Notes: a model not told the origin generated them from the letters alone. Positions 26,401 to 35,667 are shown, numbered from the stretch's first letter. The stretch: 64,000 bases of DNA from Saccharopolyspora shandongensis (GCF_900106995.1 NZ_FNOK01000018.1:91834-155833), one strand, 5' to 3'. Numbers and translations: made by a program.

Positions 26401-26610
26401 TCACAGGACGTGCTGGCTCGGGCGTCCTTGGCGTGGTTCTTCGAAGTGTGGCAGTCCGCATGACCCGGCGATGCAGTCGTCGTCGGGGGTGGCGGCTTGG
26501 GCTGCAAGCGCTGTTCCGGCGACGGGTAGCGCGGCCAGGGCTACGGCGATCAACGCGGCTCGTACCGTGTTCGCGGCTGTCTTGTGGAGGTACTGATTTT
26601 CTCTCTTCAT
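26401..26610 (-). CDS. 69-aa secreted small Cys peptide
   Basis: ATG 26610 with AGGAAAGGA upstream. A Sec signal (RAALIAVALAALPVAGTALA) is followed by a mature peptide of about 30 residues: ATPDDDCIAGSCGLPHFEEP and a short tail. Two cysteines spaced by four residues could form a loop. It lies between a KAS III-like acyltransferase and an exported SH3-like protein. It could be a secreted peptide, a pilus-associated peptide or a modified peptide precursor; none is proven. Confidence 0.6.
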   Translation of the reverse strand: MKRENQYLHKTAANTVRAALIAVALAALPVAGTALAAQAATPDDDCIAGSCGLPHFEEPRQGRPSQHVL

Positions 26611-26690
26611 TTCCTTTCCTTTCTCCTTTTGGGCGCAGTTCTCCTGGGCGAGAATTCGCCCTGTGTGGGTGTGTTACCGGCCTGCGGCGG

Positions 26691-27701
26691 TTAGTTGGTG
26701 ATGCGGAGGATGGCCGCGGTCCAGGTCATGCCGACGCCGATGCCCAGTAGGGCGATGTGGTCTCCGGCGGTGACGAGGCGTCGGGTGAGGAGGTGGTGCA
26801 GGTCGACGATGTGGTCGCAGGCGCCCATGTGGCCGTAGCGGCGGGCGAGGAAGGCGCTGCTGCGTTCTTCGGGGATCCCGAGCGGTGCGAGGCAGTGCCG
26901 TTGGGTTAGCGGGCCTCCGTAGTGCGGGCAGAGCAGGTAGCTGAGGTCGTCGAGTTCGAGTTCGGCGTCATACAGCGCTTGCTTGACGACGGCGCTGACG
27001 GCGGTGGCGTTGACGGTTTCGAGGGCGTCGGGTCCGTCGTGGGTGGCCAGCCAGTGTGCTTTTCGCTGGCGTAACTGGATCGGCGGCCGGTAGGTGTTTC
27101 CGTTGTACCAGCCGGCGTTTCCGCGGTGGAGGCCTTCCAGCTGGGGTTGCGCGCAGGAGGCGGTGGAGATCAGCTCCGCCACCGCACCTACACGGGAGTC
27201 GCGCCCGAGAAGGATGGCGGCTCCGGCGTCGCCGTAGGTGATGCCGGGGTCGGCTTGCCAGCGGTCGAACAGCGGTGTGTGGAAGGTGTCGCCGGCCGTG
27301 AGGAGCGCGGCGTGGCCGGGTTGGCCTTGGAGGACGTGGGTGGCCAGTTCGAGGCCGGCGACCATGCTGTTGGACATGCCGTTGACCGCGAGGGTCATGG
27401 TGGTGTCGAGCCCGAGTTGGTCGGCGACGAAGCAGTTGGGTGACCAGAAGTCGAGGCCCGGGTCGTGGATCGTGGCGTGCAGGTGCAGGTCCAGGCGGCA
27501 GTGGAAGCCGTGGAGGGCTTGGCGGCCCGCGTACGTTGCGAGCTCCGGTCCGGTGCACTCTGGTGCGACGGCGACAGATTCCTGGCGGTTCCGCTGTGCC
27601 TGCTGGGCGCTGTAGTGACCGGCGTGGATGGCGTCGGCGGCGGGCATGAGGTCGCCGGTGACGGCTCCGATGCCGTTGATCGTGATCCCGTGGTGCCGCA
27701 T
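26691..27701 (-). CDS. KAS III-like acyltransferase with Ser at the nucleophile position
   Basis: 336 aa, thiolase fold of the 3-oxoacyl-ACP synthase III type. The nucleophile region is AVNGMSNSMVAGLELA: the usual N-A-A-C becomes N-G-M-S (Ser110). The catalytic His is in LLCPHYGG (H260), and the Asn of the triad is replaced in YGHMGACD (H291, D296). Loss of the Cys with a Ser and a His/Asp pair recalls DpsC/CerJ-type acyl-transfer enzymes that use the fold without normal chain extension. It begins 7 nt after the upstream small gene's stop. Substrate unknown. Confidence 0.75.
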   Translation of the reverse strand: MRHHGITINGIGAVTGDLMPAADAIHAGHYSAQQAQRNRQESVAVAPECTGPELATYAGRQALHGFHCRLDLHLHATIHDPGLDFWSPNCFVADQLGLDTTMTLAVNGMSNSMVAGLELATHVLQGQPGHAALLTAGDTFHTPLFDRWQADPGITYGDAGAAILLGRDSRVGAVAELISTASCAQPQLEGLHRGNAGWYNGNTYRPPIQLRQRKAHWLATHDGPDALETVNATAVSAVVKQALYDAELELDDLSYLLCPHYGGPLTQRHCLAPLGIPEERSSAFLARRYGHMGACDHIVDLHHLLTRRLVTAGDHIALLGIGVGMTWTAAILRITN

Positions 27702-27707
27702 ACCCGA

Positions 27708-27953
27708 TCACCTCGCCGGACTGGTCGCGCTGGAGAGGGTTCCGGTGAACCACACTTCGCGGAATCCGTCGGCGCCGATCGAGCAGTCACGGCTGAGCGT
27801 GTGAAAGACGGGATCGAGGGCGCGGTTGACGAATCCGAGGAAGACAGGCTTGGGCGCGTCCGTGACCGCGGACAGGTGGCCCCAGTCCTCGCCGTCTTGC
27901 CACCGCAAGATAAACAGCGTTCTGGATCTGCTGGTTTGTTCTACGGTTCGCAT
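27708..27953 (-). CDS. 81-aa hypothetical protein
   Basis: ATG 27953. Short beta-rich sequence: TLFILRWQDGEDWGHL then PKPVFLGFVNRALDPVF, ending FREVWFTGTLSSATS. No signal peptide, membrane segment or known domain. It is the first gene of the cluster containing the KAS III-like enzyme and two exported small proteins, and is probably co-transcribed with the KAS gene. It could be a small binding partner (inference). Confidence 0.55.
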   Translation of the reverse strand: MRTVEQTSRSRTLFILRWQDGEDWGHLSAVTDAPKPVFLGFVNRALDPVFHTLSRDCSIGADGFREVWFTGTLSSATSPAR

Positions 27954-28466
27954 GAGGGATCACTCCATTCCCGCGCACAGCGCGGCAGGAAAAAGAGAAA
28001 CGGGAAGCCCAATCAGGAAATCGCTCTCACTGCGAAGGGATTTCCCGTGTTGTGGGTCTCGCCACCGTGACACTGGATCAAGCCTCGTGTCAGTTTTTGG
28101 CCTCACTCCACCAACAGATACACCCATCCGAGTGAGCCCGACGCCTAGCGCCGTGGGTCTCTCAACATCGAAAGCCCTTGAACCAGAACATGATCGCGGC
28201 GAAACCTGCTCCCGGGATGTTGCGGACGGGGCGCCAGGAAGTGGTTGTCCCGCCTGAGGATTCACTCAAACGGGCGCATACTCCGGTTGACGGGGGCCAA
28301 AATCTGACACGAGGTGCGGCCAACTGTCAGGCTCACTCGTCCCCGGACCCGCCGCGAAAACCAGCTCCCCTCGGACTTTCTCGCAGCCTGGTCCCCAGTT
28401 TCGGAGGTGACATTGTGGTGCCGACCCCTTCTTCCCCTCCTCACATCAGTGGAGGGTGTCGTTCAC
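27954..28466. other. Divergent intergenic region
   Basis: About 510 bases between the minus-strand KAS III cluster and the plus-strand Tad locus. It should hold the promoters of both. No gene, clear repeat or unambiguous promoter box is visible. Confidence 0.5.
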
Positions 28467-29114
28467 GTGCCAACACTTTCCTGCCCTGTGCCGGTGGTGG
28501 CGGTTCTCGTCCTCGCAGGCATCGTGGTGGGCCCGCTGCTGGCGTGGGCGGTGCGGCCCTGGGTGGTGTGCTCGACACGCCCCTGGCCGATGGCCGGGTT
28601 CAGCGCTGCCGACGGCGCCGTCACTCTCGCCGTGGGGTGCCGCTTCGCCACCGATCCCGTGCTTGCCGCCTGGTGGTGGTGGGCGCTCTGCAGTGTGGCG
28701 CTGGCCTGGATCGACCTGTCCTGTCACCGATTGCCACGCCCGTGGGTGATCGCACTGGCCGCAGGCGGTGTCGTCATGTTCACCATCCACGCCATCACGG
28801 TCTCCTCCCCGGCAGCGCTGCTGCGGTCGGTCTCCGCCGGTGTCCTGGTTCTGGCCGTTGGTTCGCTCGCCTACTGGATCGCTCCGGGTGGGCTGGGCTA
28901 CGGCGACATCACCTTACTCGCCGCGATCTCCATATACACCGGATGGATCGGGTGGCGAACCGTGCTGGTGGGCATCGCCGCGGCGCTACTGGTGCTCGGC
29001 ATTCTCGCCGGCCTGGCATGGGCGACCACGCTACGAGCCCGGACCGCGCGCATCGCCGCCGGTCCCTGTCTGATCCTCGGCGGCTGGATCGCCGTCCTCG
29101 TCCACACCTCGTGA
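28467..29114 (+). CDS. A24-type prepilin peptidase (TadV-like)
   Basis: 215 aa from GTG 28467, with GGAGGG upstream. Polytopic membrane protein. The two catalytic aspartates of the type IV prepilin peptidase family are visible: D in ALAWIDLSCHRLPR and D in the GxGD motif GGLGYGDITLLAA. It lacks the N-terminal methylase domain, as in TadV/CpaA. It cleaves the leader of Flp-type pilins at the inner face of the membrane. First gene of a Tad locus; the probable substrate is encoded at 35327. Confidence 0.85.
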   Translation: MPTLSCPVPVVAVLVLAGIVVGPLLAWAVRPWVVCSTRPWPMAGFSAADGAVTLAVGCRFATDPVLAAWWWWALCSVALAWIDLSCHRLPRPWVIALAAGGVVMFTIHAITVSSPAALLRSVSAGVLVLAVGSLAYWIAPGGLGYGDITLLAAISIYTGWIGWRTVLVGIAAALLVLGILAGLAWATTLRARTARIAAGPCLILGGWIAVLVHTS

Positions 29115-29127
29115 AAGGCCACTAGGA

Positions 29128-29661
29128 ATGCCCTCGACGCCTGTGTCCGTAGCCGCGCAAGCTGTGCTGTGTTCGGCCGGGTTCGTCCTGGCCGGCTGTG
29201 CGACAGCACCGCCGGCCACGCAGCCAGCCACCCCAAACATCGCCCCGCCGCCGGGCCCGTCCGCTGACGAACGTGCTGAAGTGGAGCGCACATATCGCGA
29301 CTTCTGGCGGATCACCTGGAATTCCACGACCGAACGCGGTGCGGGATGGGACGCCGAGGTCCGTCGCGTAACAGGGCAGGAGCTGGCCGATCAGATCACC
29401 TCACGCGCTCGCGAGCAGCTGGCTGGCGGAATCCGGCTGTATGGCGCTGTCATGGCCCGTGTGTCGTCGGTGCAGATCACCGGGGATCACGCAAGTCTGC
29501 AGGATTGCCAGGACATGAGCCTGGCCGGCCAAGCCGATCTCGCATCCGGGAAGCCGAGGAACGTTGGCGTCGCTCGAAACCTCGTTCACGCCACGTTGAG
29601 CAAAGGGCCTGACGGGGTCTGGCGGGTCGATCGGGTCGAGTTTCCGGGCGGTGAGTGCTGA
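29128..29661 (+). CDS. Lipoprotein of the Tad locus
   Basis: 177 aa from ATG 29128. Signal peptide with lipobox (FVLAGC) at the end of PVSVAAQAVLCSAGFVLAGC, then a Pro/Ala-rich linker and a compact domain starting VERTYRDFWRITWNSTTERG. Such lipid-anchored proteins occur in actinomycete Tad clusters and may help pilus assembly at the cell surface; function is inferred from position. Its stop overlaps the next start by one base. Confidence 0.7.
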   Translation: MPSTPVSVAAQAVLCSAGFVLAGCATAPPATQPATPNIAPPPGPSADERAEVERTYRDFWRITWNSTTERGAGWDAEVRRVTGQELADQITSRAREQLAGGIRLYGAVMARVSSVQITGDHASLQDCQDMSLAGQADLASGKPRNVGVARNLVHATLSKGPDGVWRVDRVEFPGGEC

Positions 29662-30584
29662 TGTGCCCCACAGCCCGCGGCCCGTGCGTTCTCACCGGAT
29701 TGACCGTACTGGCGGCGCTGACCGTCCCGGTGGCGCAGGCCCAGGACGGAGACGTCACGGTCGAGCATGGCGACGCTGGCGGCTGGCACGCCCCGCCTTC
29801 GATCGGTCTTTCCGCGAACACCCCGGGACGGCCGGGGCGACCCGCAACCTCAAAGCCCGGCGGCAACACACGTCCGAGCAACAGCCCGGCGGCGCTGGTG
29901 CCGCTGTGCCCGACCGTGATGTGCGATGCCCCGGGGCAAACACAGGACCCTGCGTTCATGCTCAGCTCTCAGCCGTTGTCGACATGGTGCTTGGGACCGC
30001 TGAACAACGGGCACTGTCCACAGCCGAATGCCACACCGCAAACACCGAACCCAGCGAGCGCTTCAGGCCCACCGGATCCCGTTGTTCTCGCTCAGCAGGC
30101 AGCTCAACGGCTGCGGTTGCCGCTGCCGACGCCGCGGCATTCCCCGGATCTGCGGTTGCCGGATGGCCGTCCGGCGACAGTCGTCGGTGAGCACACCTGG
30201 TTCTGGACTGCCCCTGAAGATTGGCGTCCGCAAACGCAGCGAGTGCAGGCGGGTGAAGTGTGGGCGGAGGTCACCGCCATACCGGTTCGGTTGTCGATGG
30301 CACCCGGGCTGGGCCAACCGGTCACTTCCTGTGCGGGGCCGGGGACACCATACGAGCGGTCGTTCGGGCTGCACGTTGCTTCGCCGGACTGCGATGTGGT
30401 GTACGAGCAGCCATCGATCGATCAGCCTGGTGCACTGGTGACGGCGGAGTGGTCGATCACCTGGCGGGTCACGTGGCAGGGCTGGACCGGCAGCTCACCT
30501 GCCGGGGGTGAGTTGGCGCCGATGACCTCGCGGGCGCCGGCGAGGTTCGCAGTGGCCGAGGCCCAAGCACTCCGCATCCGCTAA
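29661..30584 (+). CDS. Secreted Pro-rich protein of the Tad locus
   Basis: 307 aa from ATG 29661 (GTG 29655 also possible). Signal peptide LTGLTVLAALTVPVAQAQ, then a low-complexity Pro/Ser/Asn linker with two or three Cys (PLCPTVMCDAPG). A C-terminal domain follows with WFWTAPEDWRPQTQRVQAGE and VTAEWSITWRVTWQGWTG. The C-terminal part is beta-rich and may bind wall or pilus. No known family. Coupled to the lipoprotein by overlap, which suggests a shared assembly or surface role. Confidence 0.65.
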   Translation: MCPTARGPCVLTGLTVLAALTVPVAQAQDGDVTVEHGDAGGWHAPPSIGLSANTPGRPGRPATSKPGGNTRPSNSPAALVPLCPTVMCDAPGQTQDPAFMLSSQPLSTWCLGPLNNGHCPQPNATPQTPNPASASGPPDPVVLAQQAAQRLRLPLPTPRHSPDLRLPDGRPATVVGEHTWFWTAPEDWRPQTQRVQAGEVWAEVTAIPVRLSMAPGLGQPVTSCAGPGTPYERSFGLHVASPDCDVVYEQPSIDQPGALVTAEWSITWRVTWQGWTGSSPAGGELAPMTSRAPARFAVAEAQALRIR

Positions 30585-30648
30585 TCCAACAGTTGTCCGT
30601 TTCTTTGTTTTCTCGTGTGTTTTGGCGAATTCACGTAGGGAGAGACCT

Positions 30649-31329
30649 ATGTCCAGTACCGGCATTTTCGCAGTCACCAAGCCCGATTCCACCGAGCCCA
30701 AAGACAAACCCGCGTCGGTGCGTGCTCCTCGGGTTCCCCGGCAGCGGCGGTGGTGGCTGCTGAGCGCGTCCCTCGGGTTGATCATCGTGTCCGTCGCGGG
30801 AACGGTCGCAGTGGTATCGGCGGCGTGGGATCGCGAGCCCATGTTGCAGCTGGTCCGTGATGTGGCGTGGGGACAGCCCATCAGGGACGCCGACATGACC
30901 ACTGTGGAGCTTCCGCCGAGCGCACGGCAATTCGGGGTCGCGGATGCCGGCCGCAGCCGCGTTGTCGGGCAGATCGCCGCCGCCAACTTGCGCGCCGGGC
31001 ACCTCCTGGCCTTCAGCGATGTCACCACACAAGTCGTGCCCGCCAGGGGACAGCAGGTGATCGGCGTTCGCCTCCCCCCGGGACGGTATCCGGCCCGCGG
31101 ACTGGCACCCAACGATCCTGTGGAGGTCGTGGGCCTGTCGAGCTCCGGTACGACGTCGGAGACGGTGGCCGGCGGGACCGGGTTTCAGGCACGCGTGGTC
31201 CAGACATCACCCCCGGACTCCGAGGGCGCGATCGTGGTCGACCTGCTCATCGACTCCTCTGCATCCGAACAGGCCGATTCCACTGCCGCAGGCGGCGCAC
31301 TCGTCAAACTGCTCGGCCCCGCCCACTGA
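30649..31329 (+). CDS. CpaB/RcpC-like SAF-domain protein
   Basis: 226 aa from ATG 30649. An N-terminal transmembrane helix (WLLSASLGLIIVSVAGTVAV) precedes a SAF-like domain beginning VRDVAWGQPIRDADMTTVEL and containing AANLRAGHLLAFSDVT, the pattern of CpaB/RcpC pilus assembly proteins. These sit in the membrane and help pass Flp pili. A second small domain with VEVVGLSS follows. Placed directly before tadZ, as in most Tad loci. Confidence 0.75.
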   Translation: MSSTGIFAVTKPDSTEPKDKPASVRAPRVPRQRRWWLLSASLGLIIVSVAGTVAVVSAAWDREPMLQLVRDVAWGQPIRDADMTTVELPPSARQFGVADAGRSRVVGQIAAANLRAGHLLAFSDVTTQVVPARGQQVIGVRLPPGRYPARGLAPNDPVEVVGLSSSGTTSETVAGGTGFQARVVQTSPPDSEGAIVVDLLIDSSASEQADSTAAGGALVKLLGPAH

Positions 31330-31375
31330 AACCAGTGCAGTTTTCCGTTTTTCGTTCTCGTGAAAGGAGTTTGTC

Positions 31376-32173
31376 ATGGCTGTCATCACAATGCTGTCCG
31401 CAAAGGCCTCACCCGGAATCACCACAGCGGTCGCGGCACTGGCCACCGCCTGGCCCCACCGGCTTCTGGTGGTCGACGCCGATCCCGCCGGAGGTGACCT
31501 GCTGCGGGGATGGGGCAGCCCGTGGTTGGTCGACGGGCACCTCACCTCCGAGTGCGGGGCGGTCAGCTTCGCCGCCGCCACCCGCCACCTAGGCACCGTG
31601 CCCTCGGAAGGGCTGGCGGGACACGTGCAGGAAATTCCCAGTCACGACCATGTGCGGCTGCTGGCAGGCGTGACGACCCGCGCCCAGACGGGAGCCATCG
31701 GGGACGACGGCTGGCGACGACTCGCCAGCGCCACCCGCGATCTCGCCCGTGAAGGACCCGACGTCCTCATCGACGCCGGCCGCTGGGCACCGGAAACGCC
31801 CTGGCCGCTGATCACCGAAGCCGACCTGGTCCTGGTCGGAGTGCGCCCGACCCTCCGGCACATCTCAGCCGCACTGCCCTTGATCACCACGCTGCGCGAA
31901 CTGATACCGATCACCCGGCTCGGAGCACTGGTAGCGGCCACCACAAGCCGCCAAGCCGACAGAGTCGCCCAGGCTCTAGGTGTCCCCGTGGGTGTCGAGC
32001 TCCCCGACGACCCGGCAGCCGCCCAGTTCTTCTCCGACGCGGCCGGCAACTGCCCGCCCCGTCACTCAGCCTTGTTGCGCACGAGCCGGAAGGCCGCCCT
32101 CCGGCTGCACCGCAGCCTCACCCCACCCACAACAAGGGTGGCCGACGGTGTCCCGGAAGCAGGTGCAGCATGA
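31376..32173 (+). CDS. tadZ: TadZ/CpaE-like ParA-type protein
   Basis: 265 aa from ATG 31376, with AAAGGAG upstream. ParA/MinD fold: the deviant Walker A is SAKASPGITTAV (K at the second position, GK lost), and VVDADPAGGDLL carries the signature Asp. The Walker B-like element is DVLIDAGRW. TadZ/CpaE proteins localise the Tad machine at a pole and usually have reduced ATP hydrolysis, consistent with the altered loop. The stop overlaps tadA by 4 nt. Confidence 0.75.
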   Translation: MAVITMLSAKASPGITTAVAALATAWPHRLLVVDADPAGGDLLRGWGSPWLVDGHLTSECGAVSFAAATRHLGTVPSEGLAGHVQEIPSHDHVRLLAGVTTRAQTGAIGDDGWRRLASATRDLAREGPDVLIDAGRWAPETPWPLITEADLVLVGVRPTLRHISAALPLITTLRELIPITRLGALVAATTSRQADRVAQALGVPVGVELPDDPAAAQFFSDAAGNCPPRHSALLRTSRKAALRLHRSLTPPTTRVADGVPEAGAA

Positions 32174-33543
32174 CCACCGGAATCAACGGCAGCACACACC
32201 TGCCTCTCGCGCGCGAAACCGTGGGAAGGGTACCGGATACCGCGACCGTGCAGGCGTTGCGGGAAAAGGTCGCTGCCCGCCTGCGGAACAGCAGCGCCGA
32301 CGAACGTGCATCGGTGGTGGCCGCGGAAATCACCGCATGGGCCCACGACCGCGCCAGCAGGGGCGACCCGCCATTGTCGGTGGCCGAGGAGCAGCGGCTC
32401 GCCGACGCGGTGCTGGCCGCGGTGTTCGGCCTGGGCCAGCTCCAGCCACTGCTGGAACTGGAGGACGTGGAGAACATCCACATCCACGGCCACGACCGAG
32501 TCTGGCTGGAGCTGGCCGACGGCCACCTACAACGCTGGCCCTACCCGGTCGCCGACTCCGACACCGAGCTTCTTGAACAGCTAGAGGCGATGTGCGCGCG
32601 GCTCGGGCAGACCTCCCGCGAGTTCAGCCCGGCTCAGCCCATCGTGAACCTGCGACTACCAGCAGGAGGGTCCTTGGGAGCGAGATTGGCGGCAGTACGG
32701 GAGGTCACCGACCGCCCGCGGATCGCCATCCGACGTCATCGCCTGACCCACACCACCCTCACCGACCTGCGCCGTCGCGGCACCCTCGACCCCGGCCTTG
32801 AGAACTTCCTCGCCGTCGCCGTGGCCGCGGGCGTGAACCTGCTCGTGACCGGCGGCCCGTTCGCCGGCAAAACCACGCTGTTGCGTGCACTATGCGCCGA
32901 AATCCCTGTCCACGAGCACATCGTGACCGTCGAGGACGACTACGAGCTCGGGCTGCATCTCGACGGCGAGCGCGTGGTGACCGCGTTCGAGGCACGCACC
33001 GCCAACGCCGAAGGCGTCGGAGAGATCAGCCTCGACGATCTCCTGAAACAAACCCTCCGACACTCGCCATCCCGGGTCATCGTCGGCGAAGTGCGCGGCG
33101 GGGAGATCACTGCGCTGCTGCGGGCGCTGGGTAACGGCGCCGCAGGCGGAATGGGCACCCTGCACGCGACATCGGCCCGCGCTGTCCCGGACCGCATCGC
33201 CGCGCTGGGGCAACTCGCCCTCCCACCGCTGTCCGTGGAAGCCGCGCACCGGTGGACGGCCTCCGCCCTAGACCTCATCGTTCACCTCGCCCGCCGGGAC
33301 CACTCCGACCGCCGGGAACGCTTCGTGACCGAGATCGTCGAAGTCGGCCCCGTGGGCGATGCGGCCATTCCGGACCTAACGACGCTGTTCGGCCCTCGCC
33401 CCGGTGACGGCCGTGCCGTCCCGACATGCCCTCCCAGCCCGACGCTGATGGCCCGTCTGCAAGCCCACGGCCTGGACCGCACCCTCTTCAACCGGCCCGA
33501 TGGCCAATGGAACAACTTCGATCAGAGGAGTGAGACGCCGTGA
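32170..33543 (+). CDS. tadA: TadA/CpaF secretion ATPase
   Basis: 457 aa from ATG 32170. Type II/IV secretion ATPase: Walker A is GGPFAGKTTLL (about residues 226-236), the Asp box is VTVEDDYELGL, Walker B is RVIVGEVRGGEI (about 301) and the His box is GTLHATSARA (about 330). The all-helical N-terminal domain is typical of CpaF. It powers extension of Flp pili from the cytoplasmic face of the membrane. Overlaps tadZ and tadB by 4 nt each. Confidence 0.9.
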   Translation: MTTGINGSTHLPLARETVGRVPDTATVQALREKVAARLRNSSADERASVVAAEITAWAHDRASRGDPPLSVAEEQRLADAVLAAVFGLGQLQPLLELEDVENIHIHGHDRVWLELADGHLQRWPYPVADSDTELLEQLEAMCARLGQTSREFSPAQPIVNLRLPAGGSLGARLAAVREVTDRPRIAIRRHRLTHTTLTDLRRRGTLDPGLENFLAVAVAAGVNLLVTGGPFAGKTTLLRALCAEIPVHEHIVTVEDDYELGLHLDGERVVTAFEARTANAEGVGEISLDDLLKQTLRHSPSRVIVGEVRGGEITALLRALGNGAAGGMGTLHATSARAVPDRIAALGQLALPPLSVEAAHRWTASALDLIVHLARRDHSDRRERFVTEIVEVGPVGDAAIPDLTTLFGPRPGDGRAVPTCPPSPTLMARLQAHGLDRTLFNRPDGQWNNFDQRSETP

Positions 33544-34400
33544 TCGCCATTGTCACTGTCTTGTGTGGAGTGTTGTTCGGAACTGGGATTCTGCTCGGCG
33601 CCTTCTCTCTCATACCCCCGCCTCCGATGCGCTCCCGCGAGGAGACTACGAACAAGCGGCGCGCTGCGGTGAAGCCGTGGATGCTCCGGTGGTGGCGGCG
33701 TGGCGTGCTCGCCGTGCTGGTGGCGGCGGTGGTGTGGTGGGTGACCGGGTGGCCGGTGGCCGCCGCAGCCGCCATCGCAGCTGTTGTGGGCCTGCCTGTC
33801 GTGCTGGCCTCACGCGGTGCGCGGGAGGCCATCGTGCTGCAGGAAGCCCTTGCGGTGTGGACGCGGCGGGTCGGGGACCTGCTGGGCTCGGGCGTCGGAG
33901 GCTTGCACCACGCTGTCGCGCGCTCAGCCGACACCGCTCCGGAACCGCTGGCCGCGCCGGTTCGGCGTTTGGCGGACCGGCTGCGCACCGACAATCCGGA
34001 GACGGCGTTGCGGGCGTTCGCCGCGGAGTTCGGTGTTCCTGTGGTGGATGAGGTCGTGCTGGCGTTGCTGTTGCGTCTGCGGACCGGTGGACGTGGTTTG
34101 GTGGAGATCCTGCACGCCCAAGCCGCCGCGCTGCGCGCCCGCGCCGCCGCGACTCGCGAGGTCGAGGCAGACCGCGCCAAGCCCCGCACGACCGTGCGCA
34201 GCCTGGTGGCCATCACCACCGTCATGGTCGTCGGTCTGGTGCTCTTCGCCCGAGAGTTCCTCGCCCCGCTTCACACCTGGACCGGGCAAGGCGTTCTGGC
34301 CGTCGTGGCAGGCATTTTCGCTGTGTCGCTATGGCGAATGCACCAGCTCTCCACGATGCCCGCCAGACCCCGCTACCTCAACGACGGGCGACCATCATGA
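33540..34400 (+). CDS. tadB: TadB inner-membrane assembly protein
   Basis: 286 aa from GTG 33540. Type II secretion F-domain protein. The N-terminal helix IVTVLCGVLFGTGILLGAFS is followed by a second pair around residues 55-85. A soluble F domain then reads LQEALAVWTRRVGDLLGSGV and LRLRTGGRGLVEILHAQAAA, and a C-terminal pair of helices includes VAITTVMVVGLVLFAREFL. It forms the membrane platform with TadC on which TadA acts. The 4-nt overlaps on both sides indicate one tightly coupled operon. Confidence 0.85.
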   Translation: MIAIVTVLCGVLFGTGILLGAFSLIPPPPMRSREETTNKRRAAVKPWMLRWWRRGVLAVLVAAVVWWVTGWPVAAAAAIAAVVGLPVVLASRGAREAIVLQEALAVWTRRVGDLLGSGVGGLHHAVARSADTAPEPLAAPVRRLADRLRTDNPETALRAFAAEFGVPVVDEVVLALLLRLRTGGRGLVEILHAQAAALRARAAATREVEADRAKPRTTVRSLVAITTVMVVGLVLFAREFLAPLHTWTGQGVLAVVAGIFAVSLWRMHQLSTMPARPRYLNDGRPS

Positions 34401-35290
34401 ACACCGCACTCGTACTGGCCGCGGGGATGGGCACCGTCCTCGGAATCGGCCTCGCCCTCGGACTGCGCGCGATCGCCGGGCCCGCGCCGATGGACGTATC
34501 CGCCGCGCTCGGCCATCTCGCCACCCGGACCACCACCTCCATCCCTGCAACCGGGTGGCGGGCCTGGCGAGCGCGCCTGTTGACCTACGCCACCGACCGA
34601 GCCGATCACGCCCGGCACCCCTGGCTGAGCATCCCCACCTATGACCTCGGCCTTCTCGAACGCAGCCCCTCCGACTACGTGATGACACGGCTACGGTGGG
34701 CCGTGAGCAGCCTCGCCGCCGCCACCCTTCTCGCTGTTTCCCTCGCGGTCACGGGCGTGCCGGTCGGGGTATCGGTGGGGCTCGTGGCCGCCGGTGGACT
34801 GGTGGGTGTGGTGGTGCCGGTCTCGCGCCTCCGCGACCAGGCCGCGGTGGCACGGGAGGATGCGCGGCGGGCTCTGGCCGTCTACTTGGACCTCGTGGCC
34901 CAGCAGCGCACTGCCGGTCACGCGCCCGGCCCGGCGTTGCGCGAGGCCGCCGCAGTCGGCGACCACTGGCTGCTGACCCGGCTACATCGCACCCTCGCTC
35001 ACGCCGAGCACAGTGGACACTCACCGTGGGACACGCTCCGCACGCTCGGCACCATGATCCGACTGCCGGAGTTGGTGGCGGTAGCGGACCTGGCGGCGAC
35101 CGCCGCGGACGGGGCCGCGATCTACACCAGCCTGACCACCCACGCAGCCAGCCTCCGCACCGCCGCGATCAGCACCGACAAGGCCGACGCCAACACCCGC
35201 ACCGAACGCCTCACCCTGCCGGTCACCCTGCTCATGCTCGGCATCCTGCTGCTGGTCCTCTACCCGGCCGTCGCCCGACTCCTGGGCTAA
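34397..35290 (+). CDS. tadC: TadC inner-membrane assembly protein
   Basis: 297 aa from ATG 34397, overlapping tadB by 4 nt. Same F-domain family: N-terminal helix LVLAAGMGTVLGIGLALGLR, paired helices at about residues 98-140 (AVSSLAAATLLAVSLAVTGV), soluble domain LDLVAQQRTAGHAPGPALRE, and C-terminal helix LTLPVTLLMLGILLLVLYPA. With TadB it forms the pilus platform. Confidence 0.85.
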   Translation: MNTALVLAAGMGTVLGIGLALGLRAIAGPAPMDVSAALGHLATRTTTSIPATGWRAWRARLLTYATDRADHARHPWLSIPTYDLGLLERSPSDYVMTRLRWAVSSLAAATLLAVSLAVTGVPVGVSVGLVAAGGLVGVVVPVSRLRDQAAVAREDARRALAVYLDLVAQQRTAGHAPGPALREAAAVGDHWLLTRLHRTLAHAEHSGHSPWDTLRTLGTMIRLPELVAVADLAATAADGAAIYTSLTTHAASLRTAAISTDKADANTRTERLTLPVTLLMLGILLLVLYPAVARLLG

Positions 35291-35326
35291 CCGTCACAAA
35301 CCCAGCGCCCATCGAAAGGGATCGTC

Positions 35327-35563
35327 ATGTCTGCCATTCGCCTCCTCCGCCGGAACGCCACGACCGCCCTACTGGTGCTCTCGGTCTGGATCACGCTCGC
35401 CAGCGAGAGCGTGCAGCAGCGTGGGGAGCACGCCCGTTTCGACGACACCGGATCGGAGAGCACCGAAAAAGCCGTGCTCACCGCGATCGGACTGGCAGCC
35501 GCACTCGGGCTCGGTGCCGCCATCACCGCAGTCGTCCAGAAATACCAAGGCCAAATCCACTAA
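35327..35563 (+). CDS. Flp-type pilin candidate
   Basis: 78 aa from ATG 35327. A basic leader with one hydrophobic stretch is followed by RFDDTG|SESTEKAVLTAIGL. A glycine (residue 42) before a segment with Glu at +5 (E47), then the hydrophobic helix ALGLGAAITAVVQKY, matches the type IVb pilin cleavage pattern G-x(4)-E. The expected Tyr at +6 is Lys here. After cleavage a 36-residue pilin would remain, similar to Flp. It is the probable substrate of the peptidase at 28467. The leader is unusually long and itself hydrophobic. Confidence 0.7.
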   Translation: MSAIRLLRRNATTALLVLSVWITLASESVQQRGEHARFDDTGSESTEKAVLTAIGLAAALGLGAAITAVVQKYQGQIH

Positions 35564-35667
35564 CCGCGCCAGCGGCGAACATCCAGGGGGTGTCGTGAGC
35601 AACTCAACGATCAACGATCCAGGTCTCGACGCGACAAGCGCTGCGAGGCGCCGAGTGGTCACGGCTG

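Noticed and set aside
26401..27953. RiPP biosynthetic cluster
   Set aside because: The small peptide has a normal Sec signal, and no radical SAM, lanthionine or YcaO enzyme is nearby.
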